A stretch of DNA of 64,000 nt from the NCBI RefSeq assembly GCF_002001175.1, contig NZ_MUNT01000006.1, positions 124,001 to 188,000 of the forward strand, written 5' to 3'. Under the pieces are notes generated by a model that worked only from the letters and a program-made list of their open reading frames with translations, made no database searches and had not been told where the DNA came from. Shown piece after piece: positions 42,806-51,521 of the stretch (positions are counted from its first letter, which is position 1; each line of letters starts with the position of its first letter). Both the position numbers and the translations under genes were made by a program. This DNA is from Rhodanobacter sp. C03 (lineage in GTDB: Bacteria; Pseudomonadota; Gammaproteobacteria; Xanthomonadales; Rhodanobacteraceae).

Positions 42806-43585
42806 TCAACGTCGAAGCTCAGGCGCCACCCGCGGGCGCAGCGAGTCCGCCACGACCCAGGCGGCACCGATCAGGGCGAGATTCAGGGCGTTCTCGCTCA
42901 TGATCCAGTGGCTGGAGGGATTGGCCACCAGCATCGGCCCGTGCACCAGCACGGTGAAGGACGCATACATCGTGGTCAGCAGGATCGCGGCGAGGCGGGC
43001 CCGCACGCCCGTCAGGATCGCAAGGCCCGCCGCGATATGGCCAAGCCCGGTCGCATAAGCCCAGAACTCTTGCGAAGGCGGCAGCCAGTGGGGGACCAGT
43101 GGGGCGGTGAAGTTCATATAGACAAAATGCGCCCCGCCGAAGATCAACGCGCAAACCCCGAACGCCAGTTGGCCCAGGCGCGTGAGGCGTGCGGCCAGGG
43201 TCGCATTGATCCGGGCGTGGGCGGCGTAGACGATCAAGCCACCCGCCGCGATCGCGAGCTGCTCGGCGATGCTTTCATACGTACCGTATTCGGTGTAATG
43301 GGCGAGTACCACGCGGCCGTTCATCAGGATGACGACGATGAGCGTGTAGTAGGCGGTGAGCGCCGCAGCGCCCCAGGCCACGGTTCGACGCCATTCGACG
43401 GCTGCGCCCGCGATGAGCATGAACGCCGCAACGACATAGGCCAGGGTGGTGCGGTCGGGAAAGTCCTTGGGCACCGGCTGCCCGGTGTCGAAGGTACCCC
43501 ACGCCAGGCAGAGGATGCCCAACGCCATCACGCCCAGGCCATAGATGCGCCAGCCGAAGGAAATCGTCGTTTTTTCTGCGGTCAT
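42806..43585 (-). CDS. DoxX-like multi-helix membrane protein
   Basis: The 259-residue protein has about seven hydrophobic helices (for example IYGLGVMALGILCLAWG, TLAYVVAAFMLIAGAAVEW, FGVCALIFGGAHFVYMNFTAPLVPHWLPPSQEFWAYATGLGHIAAGLAIL). The LVPHWLPPSQEFWAYATGLGHIAAGLAILTG stretch is the DoxX/DUF417-like signature. It is an inner-membrane protein with unclear function, sometimes linked to redox stress. No operon partners are evident. Confidence 0.78.
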   Translation of the reverse strand: MTAEKTTISFGWRIYGLGVMALGILCLAWGTFDTGQPVPKDFPDRTTLAYVVAAFMLIAGAAVEWRRTVAWGAAALTAYYTLIVVILMNGRVVLAHYTEYGTYESIAEQLAIAAGGLIVYAAHARINATLAARLTRLGQLAFGVCALIFGGAHFVYMNFTAPLVPHWLPPSQEFWAYATGLGHIAAGLAILTGVRARLAAILLTTMYASFTVLVHGPMLVANPSSHWIMSENALNLALIGAAWVVADSLRPRVAPELRR

Positions 43586-43808
43586 GACTCTCCACCTTCA
43601 AGCGTGAACGCGAGGCCAGTGTGCCGTGTGCACTAGAAGCCTGTTCGAGAGACTATTCAAATTCGTGCTTTGGGATGTTCGCTTTGGGTGGCGGATACAA
43701 CGAGCTTGCTAAGCGATAGGCCTGAGCGCAAGTCTCGTGGGGTTGAGTCTAGACATCCATGCATCATCTCGCGAGTCGTGCCGCCATTGCTGCCACGCGC
43801 TGTCAGCA

Positions 43809-44780
43809 ATGACGACGACGAGACGGCCTGCATGGTGGGTTTTGGCCGGCTCTGCGGGCATCATGGGTGCACTGTTCTCCCCCGCGGCTGCGCTCATGTC
43901 ATCACGTACCACCGTTGCTCCGCTCGCGCTCGCGGTCGGCATGCTGTTGGTCAGCATGGTCTCGTACCAATGCGGCGCGTCGCTGGCCAAGCACCTGTTC
44001 CCACAGGTCGGCGCGCAGGGCGCTACCGCTTATCGGCTGGGATTCAGCGCGCTGATCCTGCTGCTGTGGCGACGGCCCTGGCGTTGGTCCGGTAGCCGGC
44101 GCGACTGGCGCGCGCTGTGGGGTTATGGCCTCTCGATGGGTGCAATGAACCTGGTGTTCTATATGTCGCTGCGCACGATCCCGCTGGGCATCGCGGTGGC
44201 GTTGGAGTTCACCGGGCCGCTGGCGCTGGCGCTGTTCGGTTCGCGTCGGCTGCTCGACTTCATCTGGATCGCGCTGGTGGTGGCCGGACTGGCCCTGTTG
44301 CTGCCGCTGCGCGGGCAGATGCAGGCGCTCGATCCGGTCGGCGTGATCTATGCGCTGGCTGCCGGCGTGGGTTGGGCGTTGTACATCGTGCTGGGAAAGA
44401 AGGCGGGCGCGGCCTACGGTGCCGATGCGGTGACGCTGGGCACCTCGATCGGTGCGTTGCTGGCGATCCCGTTCGGGATCGCGCATGCCGGCAGCGCACT
44501 GCTGTCGCCGGCGCTGTTGCCGTATGCGCTGGGCGTGGCGGTGCTCAGCTCGGCGCTGCCGTATTCGCTGGAGATGGTCGCGCTTACGCGGTTGCCGGCG
44601 CGCACGTTCAGCACCTTGTTGAGCGTGGAGCCGGCGATCGCGGCGGTGGCCGGCGTGGCATTGCTGGGCGAACAGCTCAGCCTGCTGCAGTGGCTGGCCA
44701 TCGTGACGATCATTGTGGCGGCGGCGGGTACCGCCTTGAGCGTGCGTCGGCCTGTGCTGACCGAGCCACTGGCGAACTAG
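43809..44780 (+). CDS. EamA/DMT family transporter, RhtA-like
   Basis: The start at ATG 43809 (MTTTRRPAWWVLAGSAGIMGALFSPAAA) is preferred; 24 further upstream codons are not hydrophobic. The 323-residue protein has ten membrane helices in two EamA repeats, with blocks RLGFSALILLLWRRPWRW, MSLRTIPLGIAVALEFTGPLALAL and SALPYSLEMVALTRLPARTFSTLLSVEPAIAAVAG. The AVALEFTGPLALA and LEMVALTRLPARTFSTLLSVEPA stretches are the RhtA (threonine/homoserine exporter) pattern. It probably exports amino acids or related metabolites across the inner membrane. Confidence 0.88.
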   Translation: MTTTRRPAWWVLAGSAGIMGALFSPAAALMSSRTTVAPLALAVGMLLVSMVSYQCGASLAKHLFPQVGAQGATAYRLGFSALILLLWRRPWRWSGSRRDWRALWGYGLSMGAMNLVFYMSLRTIPLGIAVALEFTGPLALALFGSRRLLDFIWIALVVAGLALLLPLRGQMQALDPVGVIYALAAGVGWALYIVLGKKAGAAYGADAVTLGTSIGALLAIPFGIAHAGSALLSPALLPYALGVAVLSSALPYSLEMVALTRLPARTFSTLLSVEPAIAAVAGVALLGEQLSLLQWLAIVTIIVAAAGTALSVRRPVLTEPLAN

Positions 44781-44795
44781 ACTCAGGGACGTCGC

Positions 44796-47700
44796 TCACG
44801 ACTTCAACTCATCGCTGGTGTTCACCGTCGCCTTGCGCTCCTGCTTGCCCCAGCCAACCGAAGGCCCGCGGATAGCCGTCCAGACGGAACGAACCACCAC
44901 GTAGTACATCAGCTGGCGGTAGCCGAAACGCTGCAGCACCAGCCACCACATCAGGCTCCACTTCTCCTTCTTCTCCATCGCGAAGGCGAGTGCGGCGGCG
45001 CCGAGATCGACTGCCATGAAGGCGGCGTAAAAGATCAGCATCTTGATCAGGTTTTCGTCGTTGAACTGACCGCGGTGCTGCAGGTAGTCCAGGCCGGTGG
45101 CGATGATCTGCCAGACCAATACCAGATCGACCAGCGGCGATACCACCGAGAACACGATCTGGAACAGCCACACCTGCGGCAGGGCGACCATGCCGAGTGC
45201 GCCATAGCGTGGGCGGAAGATCGCATCGTGATGTTTCCACAGGCATTGCAGGGTGCCGTAGGACCAGCGGAAGCGCTGACGGGCGAGTCCGCCGGCGGTA
45301 TCCGGCGCCTCGGTCCAGGCGATCGCCTCGCTGTCGAACAAGGTGTGGTAGCCAGCCTTCTGCACGGCGAGAGTGAGGTCCTGATCCTCGGCCAGCGTGT
45401 CGGCAGGGAAGCCGCCGAGTTGCTCCAGCACCTCGCGCCGCCATGCGCCGACGGCGCCTGGCACCACGGTGATTGCGCCCAGCGCAGCCAGCGCGCGGCG
45501 CTCCAGGTTCTGTGCGGTGATGTATTCCAGCGCCTGCCACAGGGTGATCAGGTTGACCCGGTTGCCGACCTTGGCGTTGCCGGCGACGGCGCCGACTTTC
45601 GGATCGGTGAACCAGCGCACCAGCCGTGGAATCGTGTCCGGCTCGAACTGGGTATCGGCATCCAGCGCCACCACCACCGCACCGTTCGATTCGTGCAGCG
45701 CGGTGTTGACCGCGTGCGCCTTGCCGCCGTTCGGGATGGTGATGAGCCGCACGCGCGGTTCGTGCGCGTAATGCTCGCCGACCACCGTCGAAGTGGCGTC
45801 GGTGGAACCGTCGTCGACGACGACGATCTCCAGGTTGCGATAGCGGCTCCGCAGGATGTGGCGGATCGAGCTGGCGATCACTTTTTCCTCGTTGTAGGCG
45901 GGAATCAGCACCGAGACCAGCGGTGGATCATCGCCGAGCACAGGCAAGCTGCGTCGCCGCTCGCGCGCCTGGTTCCACAGGGCAAGTCCGCCGAGCAGCA
46001 ACAGGCGTGCGACGCCCAGCGAGATCGCCGCAATCAAGAGCCAGCGGATGAAATGACCGAATACGCCCAGGGCAAGGAAGACCGAGCGGTCGGCCCAGCG
46101 CGACAGCGAGCCGGGCGGCAATGGCGGCATCGTCTGGTCGCGGGTGAGGCCGGCCAGGGTCGACACGGTGACGAAGTCGTAACCCTGCGCGCGCAGGCCG
46201 TCGATGATGCGCGGTAGCGCCGCCACCGTCTGCGAGCGTTCGCCGCCGCTGTCATGCAGCAACACCACCTGGCCCTTGCGGTCCGGATTGGTGGTGGCGA
46301 TCTGGGTCAGCACATTGTTGACGATCTGGTCGGTGCCGGGTCGCTGCCAGTCCTCCGAATCGATGTGCAGGCCGACCGAGAGGTAGCCCATCTTCTGCGC
46401 GATCTCGATCGGCACCAGCTCGTCGGCGGTGGTCGGTTCGGCATCGCCGAAGTAGGGCGCGCGGAACAGCCGCATCGAGTGGCCGGTCAGCGCTTCGAAC
46501 AGTCGCTGGGTGGCATTGAGTTCCAGTGCCACGATGCTGGGTGGGCTGTCACCCAGGTTGGGGTGGGTGAAGGTGTGGTTGCCGACGTCGTGACCTTCGT
46601 TGACTTCACGCTGCACCAGTTTCGGCGACATCTCGGCGTTCGCGCCGATGATGAAGAACGTCGCCGGCACATGTTTGGCCTTGAGGATGTCGAGGATCTG
46701 CGGCGTCCACTCCGGATCGGGGCCGTCGTCGAAGGTCAGCGCGATCTTGTGCGGCAAGGTGCCGGCGCGCTGGATCACATAGGAACTGGGCAGGCTGGTA
46801 TAGCTCTCGTCGTCGATGCTGCCGTCATCCTTGTCCAGCTCGATGGTGCGTGCGCCCGGTGAAGGCAGGGCGGCGATTTCGAGCACCTCGCCCGGGCCCT
46901 CGAAGTCGATGTCTTCGCCTGCGCCGATCGTGCGCAATTGCTGCGGTGCCGGTGCGCCGTAGTTGCGGCCCATCACCGACCAGATCGATGGATCCTCCGA
47001 ACCCAGCCGCCACAGCGCGTAGCCGTAGGGCTTGTAGTCGTCGGCGGCGTGGATCTGGTTGTACGCGGTGACCGCGTCGAGGAACCATGCCTGATGCGCG
47101 GTGCCGTCGTCCTCGCTGTAGGAGAACCGCGGGTTTTGCTTGTCGGGGTCGAATGTGATGTTGGCCTGCGCATCGGTGGCACGATCCATCGCGTCCTGGA
47201 AGGTGAGCGTCTCGGCGGTCTGGCCATGCGCCCAGTCGTAGCCGTAGCTGCCGATCGCCACGATGGTCTGGTCCGGGTCGAGTACCTTCATGCGCTTGTC
47301 GAGCGTGCGCTCGAACCAGTCCTGGCTGGCGATGCTGCCCGGATCCTTGCCGGCCCAGTGCTCGTCGTAGGCCATCAGCAGTTCGAAGTCGACGATGTCG
47401 GCGTAGCCCTTGTAATCCCACGAGGCATCGTCGAACGGCACGGTCAGCACGATGCCCCATCCGTGCGGGTCGAACGCGTCGTTGAGCTCATTGAGGAAGG
47501 CCTTGAGGTTCTTCTGCGCGCTCTCGGGCACTTCCTCAAAGTCCACCGTCACGCCCTGGAAATGATTCGCGTCGACGAACGCGACGATCTGCGCGATGCG
47601 TGCCTGGCGCAGCGCGGGATCCGCCAGCATGCGCGTCAGGCCCTCGCCGTCCCACTTGCTGTCCACGGCGTTCTGCAACAAAGGCAGGATCGGCGTGGTG

Positions 47701-48224
47701 GGTTTCTGCGTGCGGATCAGGTTCAGCGCCTTGGCGTCGACGCTGGTATGCAGCGCCATGTCCGCACCGCTCACGCTCATCCAGGTGGGGATCACCCAGT
47801 CCAGCGTGGGCAGCGCACGCTTCAGCGACGGATAGCTGGTGTCGTCCCAGTTGACGTAGAAGCCGATCGCCAGCGGCCGGTCGGCCGGCTTGTCCAGCGA
47901 CAGGGGCGGCGGCGTGCGTGCCGCATTGCCCTTGCCGGCATGCGTGCGCGGCGGATGCAGCAGCTTCTGTCGGGCGCGTACCTCGGCGGCCAGCTTGGCG
48001 GCCGGTTTCAGCAGTTCCGGATCAGCCGCCTTCACCCCGCTCAGCCCATGCCGGGCCTTGCCTTGTCCGCCAAGGTGAATGCCGCTCATGCTCGGCCCGA
48101 CGAACAGGCTGATCGCGCAGACCACCACGAACAGCGTGCTGACCACGCCGGCAAGCAGCGCCAGCCGCGAGACATGGCTGGCGCGTCGGCCGGTGGGGTC
48201 GAAGAAGATCGGTTTCTTTTGCAT
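44796..48224 (-). CDS. Trifunctional GH18-like / polysaccharide deacetylase / GT2 glycosyltransferase membrane protein
   Basis: This 1142-residue protein has an N-terminal membrane anchor (about 20-43). A periplasmic GH18-like domain (about 118-425) carries FQGVTVDFEEV (E230/E231 at the catalytic position). A NodB deacetylase domain (about 490-690) has the metal site D499/D500 and H550/H554 (NHTFTHP), plus FRAPYFGD and LLHDSGG. A membrane helix (715-748) leads to a processive GT2 domain (about 768-1000) with VVDDGSTD, LDADTQF (D855/D857), AEDQDLT and QRFRWSYG; several C-terminal helices follow. The set would polymerise, deacetylate and cleave an N-acetylhexosamine polymer, parallel to PgaB/PgaC. 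It is known in other genera; the substrate is not shown. It stands alone without export partners. Confidence 0.9.
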   Translation of the reverse strand: MQKKPIFFDPTGRRASHVSRLALLAGVVSTLFVVVCAISLFVGPSMSGIHLGGQGKARHGLSGVKAADPELLKPAAKLAAEVRARQKLLHPPRTHAGKGNAARTPPPLSLDKPADRPLAIGFYVNWDDTSYPSLKRALPTLDWVIPTWMSVSGADMALHTSVDAKALNLIRTQKPTTPILPLLQNAVDSKWDGEGLTRMLADPALRQARIAQIVAFVDANHFQGVTVDFEEVPESAQKNLKAFLNELNDAFDPHGWGIVLTVPFDDASWDYKGYADIVDFELLMAYDEHWAGKDPGSIASQDWFERTLDKRMKVLDPDQTIVAIGSYGYDWAHGQTAETLTFQDAMDRATDAQANITFDPDKQNPRFSYSEDDGTAHQAWFLDAVTAYNQIHAADDYKPYGYALWRLGSEDPSIWSVMGRNYGAPAPQQLRTIGAGEDIDFEGPGEVLEIAALPSPGARTIELDKDDGSIDDESYTSLPSSYVIQRAGTLPHKIALTFDDGPDPEWTPQILDILKAKHVPATFFIIGANAEMSPKLVQREVNEGHDVGNHTFTHPNLGDSPPSIVALELNATQRLFEALTGHSMRLFRAPYFGDAEPTTADELVPIEIAQKMGYLSVGLHIDSEDWQRPGTDQIVNNVLTQIATTNPDRKGQVVLLHDSGGERSQTVAALPRIIDGLRAQGYDFVTVSTLAGLTRDQTMPPLPPGSLSRWADRSVFLALGVFGHFIRWLLIAAISLGVARLLLLGGLALWNQARERRRSLPVLGDDPPLVSVLIPAYNEEKVIASSIRHILRSRYRNLEIVVVDDGSTDATSTVVGEHYAHEPRVRLITIPNGGKAHAVNTALHESNGAVVVALDADTQFEPDTIPRLVRWFTDPKVGAVAGNAKVGNRVNLITLWQALEYITAQNLERRALAALGAITVVPGAVGAWRREVLEQLGGFPADTLAEDQDLTLAVQKAGYHTLFDSEAIAWTEAPDTAGGLARQRFRWSYGTLQCLWKHHDAIFRPRYGALGMVALPQVWLFQIVFSVVSPLVDLVLVWQIIATGLDYLQHRGQFNDENLIKMLIFYAAFMAVDLGAAALAFAMEKKEKWSLMWWLVLQRFGYRQLMYYVVVRSVWTAIRGPSVGWGKQERKATVNTSDELKS

Positions 48225-48455
48225 GCCTTGACCGGGTCGACAAACGCTGCAGATCGCCTGTTGGCGAAGATCCCTGGACTACGTTGGCGCAGGTGTGCTG
48301 CCAGGAATGCGTAGTATCGCTGATCCGCATGCCTTTCCATGCGCTGGCTCTGCTGAGCCGGTCAGTCTGCGTTGTCGCACGGTTTGCGCATCGTGACAGC
48401 CGCGAAGCATGCAGTGGTCTGCCGCATCACCTGTGCGGCGCCTGCAACCAAAGCT

Positions 48456-48959
48456 TCATTCGCCCTGATAGACCCACACCGTGTCTTCGCTGCCCGTGCT
48501 GAGGATGCGGCCGTTGCGCCGAATCAGATGTTCGATCGATTGGCTGCGCGAGAGCGTCATGTTACCCAGTCGCATGGCGCTGCTGATTTCGACGGTTGCC
48601 GATTTGTGATTGGGTGTCAGCGTGATGGACTTGATCTCGAAGTCGAAGTCCGGTTCCAGCATGCCGCCGGTTCGTTCGCTGAGCAGCTTGAGCCGATGCA
48701 TGGCCTTGGTCCATGTCGCGCATGCGGCAGCTTTGCCATGCGTTTTCTGCGGCGTGCTGTCCGACCCGCGCACGGTTACGCTGGCCGTATAGCTGTCGTC
48801 CATGGCGGTGCAGATCGGTTCGGCATCGAACTGGCCGAGTGCGTCGATCTGGGCCTGGTAGCTTGCGCGGATCGAGGCATCGGTCATCCTGCGACTGAAG
48901 TCGAAGTACCACACCGCGGCGGCGATCACGAGCACAAGCAGAATCACTTTCGTCATCAT
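48456..48959 (-). CDS. Small membrane-anchored protein of unknown function
   Basis: The start at 48959 (MMTKVILLVLVIAAAVWYFDFSRRM) gives a single N-terminal anchor; the longer frame to 49088 lacks a leader. The 167-residue product has a periplasmic beta-rich domain with SMDDSYTASVTVRG-like strands, Cys pairs (AEPICTAMDD and AAACATWTKAM) and a terminal NGRILSTGSEDTVWVYQGE. I do not recognise the family. A 231-bp gap separates it from the trifunctional gene, and nothing is seen there. Confidence 0.7.
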   Translation of the reverse strand: MMTKVILLVLVIAAAVWYFDFSRRMTDASIRASYQAQIDALGQFDAEPICTAMDDSYTASVTVRGSDSTPQKTHGKAAACATWTKAMHRLKLLSERTGGMLEPDFDFEIKSITLTPNHKSATVEISSAMRLGNMTLSRSQSIEHLIRRNGRILSTGSEDTVWVYQGE

Positions 48960-49111
48960 TTCTTCCCTGATTCGAGTCGTCGATTTCCTTGCTGGCCGGC
49001 TTCCGATGATCTGAACTTCGGGGCGGCGGATGGACGGTATCGTAACTTCTTGCGAGCAGGAGGCGCCAGCACAAACACGCGTATTCACTCCTGTGGACGT
49101 GTCGACAAGCG

Positions 49112-50545
49112 TCAGCCGATCACGGTGCCCACCACCGGCTGGCTGAAATCCTCCGGGGCCAGGTTTTGAGTCAGCCGAAAGACGCCTTCGTGGAGCTTGC
49201 GCGGCAGTACCACGTCGAGCACGGTGGTCTGGTGCGGGCCGAGCATGCCGAACAGGTCATCGCTGGCCGCGCTTTTCGCCAGCGCATGATGGACCAGGCC
49301 GTCGAGGTCGGCGGGTTGCACGCAGGCACCGTAGGGCCGATGGCTGGGGACGGCGTTGCGCAGTGTCTTGCGGGTGTTGCCGGGATCGGCGACGCGGGCA
49401 TCGCCGGCGAGCAGGGCGTAGTTGAGGAACAGCGACACCGTCGTACGACTTTTCGAGTTGGCCTGACGGTCGAGCATGAAGTCGTCGGGCATCAGGTCGG
49501 GGCTGGCTGGCGTTCCGGCGGTGAGCAGATAGCCGGCGCCGGCGAGCGGCTCGCCGGCCTCGTCGGTGAGTCGCACGATCAGCAGGCTGCGCGGATCGTG
49601 GATGTGTACGCGCGGGCCGAACAAGCCGGGATCCAGTTCCACCTTGTCCGCGTCGCGCTGGACGTTCTCACGATCGAAGGCATTGCACAGGTTGCCGTAG
49701 TCGGCGGCGCTGCGCACCTGCAGGCAACGCAGGATCGCGTCGATCGTGGTGGCTGCGGCGCTTTGCAGGATGCCGTGCGCACTGCCCGAATGGGCAGCAT
49801 CGGCGATCAGCTTGAACGCGCAGCGTGGCCCCTGCTGCTGGTTGAGCGCCAGCGTATCCGCCGTGCCGCCGGCGTTCGGTATCGCCAGCACGGCATGCCG
49901 CGCGTTGAGATTGGCGGCGGCGATGCGTACCACGCCGTCGGAGCCATCCTCGCCGGTGTAGCTGTTGAGGTGGTCGTAGAGCGAACGATCCGGACGGTCA
50001 CCGGCGAGCACGAACAGATAGTGGCCGCTGGCCGTGGGGTCGGCGCCGTGGATGTGATCGAGGTTGAGCGAGAGCGATTCGGTGCTGCCCAGCTCCAGCC
50101 AGTCGAGGATGCGCTGGCCGGGTTGCACGCCATCGAACCACGACTTGAGCCGGCCCAGGACGCCCTTGCCGAGTTGCGCCAGCGCCGAGCCGAAGTTCGC
50201 CGGCGCCAGCATCACCAGATGGCTGAGCTTGATCGTGCTGGTGCTGCCGGGCTTGTCGCGTTGTGCGCGCAGCCATTCGCGTACCACCGGCCCGCCGGTG
50301 GAGTGGGTAATGCAGGCGAAGCTGGCGTCGAGCAGGTGCAGGTCGCGCAGCGCGTGATCGAACGCGCGCACCAGGTCGGGCATGGTCACGGCATCGTCGA
50401 AGCTGACGTACTCGGACAGCCACACGTCGGCCAGGGTCAACGGCAGGCCTGCCGCAGCGGCGCGCAGCTGCAGTTGCTGTGGCATCTGGCCGTAGGTTGA
50501 GGTGTTGCTGACACTCCAGCCGTGAACGAACACCAGCGTGGTCAT
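49112..50545 (-). CDS. Lipase/esterase-like alpha/beta-hydrolase with C-terminal extension
   Basis: The 477-residue protein has no signal peptide. It opens MTTLVFVHGWSVS (oxyanion HG). The nucleophile elbow is THSTGGPVVREWL (S82; first Gly of GxSxG replaced by Thr), with LVMLAPANFGSALAQLGKG after it, as in lipase-like PGAP1/triacylglycerol lipases. A candidate acid/His pair lies in AGDRPDRSLYDHLNSYTGEDGSDGVV and ADAAHSGSAHGI. The last 200 residues form a separate beta-rich domain (VHIHDPRSLLIVRLTDEAGEPLAGAGYLLTAG) ending in a compact module. It is probably cytosolic or secreted by a non-Sec route. The substrate is unknown; an effector-like role is possible but no secretion genes are near. Confidence 0.75.
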   Translation of the reverse strand: MTTLVFVHGWSVSNTSTYGQMPQQLQLRAAAAGLPLTLADVWLSEYVSFDDAVTMPDLVRAFDHALRDLHLLDASFACITHSTGGPVVREWLRAQRDKPGSTSTIKLSHLVMLAPANFGSALAQLGKGVLGRLKSWFDGVQPGQRILDWLELGSTESLSLNLDHIHGADPTASGHYLFVLAGDRPDRSLYDHLNSYTGEDGSDGVVRIAAANLNARHAVLAIPNAGGTADTLALNQQQGPRCAFKLIADAAHSGSAHGILQSAAATTIDAILRCLQVRSAADYGNLCNAFDRENVQRDADKVELDPGLFGPRVHIHDPRSLLIVRLTDEAGEPLAGAGYLLTAGTPASPDLMPDDFMLDRQANSKSRTTVSLFLNYALLAGDARVADPGNTRKTLRNAVPSHRPYGACVQPADLDGLVHHALAKSAASDDLFGMLGPHQTTVLDVVLPRKLHEGVFRLTQNLAPEDFSQPVVGTVIG

Positions 50546-50720
50546 GGCTCAACTCCGCGAGGCGGGACCTGCGCATGATGCAGGATCATGCCGCGGCGAA
50601 ATACTGGCCCATCGGAATAGGCCTGAGCATGTAAGCGCCGCGCCGGCGCCCCGTGTGCCTGCGTGCGGCTGACATGTCGGCTGCGTTACGCTGCAGATTG
50701 TTTCCACGGAACCTGTCGTC

Positions 50721-51491
50721 ATGACGTTGATCGTACTTGTGCTGCTGTTGCTGCTGGCGTTCATGGCCAGCTGGCGCAAGCGGTGTTGGCTGGCACGCAG
50801 TCTTGTCGTGCTGGCCCTGCTGCTGTTTCTGGCGATGGGCTGCGGCCTGTTGCCGCGCTGGCTGCTGTCCCGGCTGGAAGCGCCATACGCGCTGCAGCCT
50901 GCGCTGCAATGGGCACCCAACAATGCGATCGTGCTGCTGACCGGTGACGCCCTGCACGTTCCGGGCAGCGCGGTCGAACCCAGTCTCGGCGCCTACGGCC
51001 GGATCACGCAGGCGGCCATGCTGTACAACGACTGCAAGCACGCCGGCATGGGTTGCAAGTTGCTGGTCAGCGGTGGCGATCCTTCGCATCTGGGCACGTC
51101 GCTGGCGGCTTCCTATGGCGCGGTGTTGCGCCGGCTCGGCGTGCCGGCGGAGGATCTGATCCTCGAATCGCGCAGCAACACCACCTGGCAGAACGCGCAA
51201 TTCAGTCGTCCACTGCTGGACGCCCTCGGGGTGCAGCGGATCTGGCTGGTGAGCTCGGCATACCACCTGCAGCGCAGCCTGCTGTACTTCGCGCATTTCG
51301 GCATCAGCGTCACGCCGGTGCGCGGGGATTATCTGAAAGCAGAGTTCAGCGCCTGGCCGAGCTGGTCGAATCTCAGCCTGGGCGAAGTCGCCTCGCATGA
51401 GTACGTGGGCATCGCCCGCTATCACGTCTACAACGCGATGGGCTGGAATGCGCCGCAGATGCCGCCGCTGGTGCTGGCGCCGGCGCGCTAG
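50721..51491 (+). CDS. YdcF family (DUF218) inner-membrane protein
   Basis: The 256-residue protein has two N-terminal membrane helices (LIVLVLLLLLAFMASW; LARSLVVLALLLFLAMGCGLLPRWLL). A DUF218 domain follows with AIVLLTGDALHVPG, a SGGDPSHLGTSLAASYGAVLRRLGVPAEDLILESRSNTTWQNA block and VSSAYHLQRSLLYF. This matches the ElyC/SanA/YdcF type; ElyC acts in envelope and peptidoglycan precursor homeostasis in E. coli. It converges with the aldehyde dehydrogenase (30 bp gap). Confidence 0.9.
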   Translation: MTLIVLVLLLLLAFMASWRKRCWLARSLVVLALLLFLAMGCGLLPRWLLSRLEAPYALQPALQWAPNNAIVLLTGDALHVPGSAVEPSLGAYGRITQAAMLYNDCKHAGMGCKLLVSGGDPSHLGTSLAASYGAVLRRLGVPAEDLILESRSNTTWQNAQFSRPLLDALGVQRIWLVSSAYHLQRSLLYFAHFGISVTPVRGDYLKAEFSAWPSWSNLSLGEVASHEYVGIARYHVYNAMGWNAPQMPPLVLAPAR

Positions 51492-51521
51492 TTAGTCGAC
51501 GTTAGCGTTCGCGCTTCGCGA

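Noticed and set aside
49112-50545. A type VI secretion lipase effector
   Set aside because: No immunity, VgrG or other secretion genes are nearby, and the GxSxG variant THSTG occurs in ordinary lipase-like proteins.
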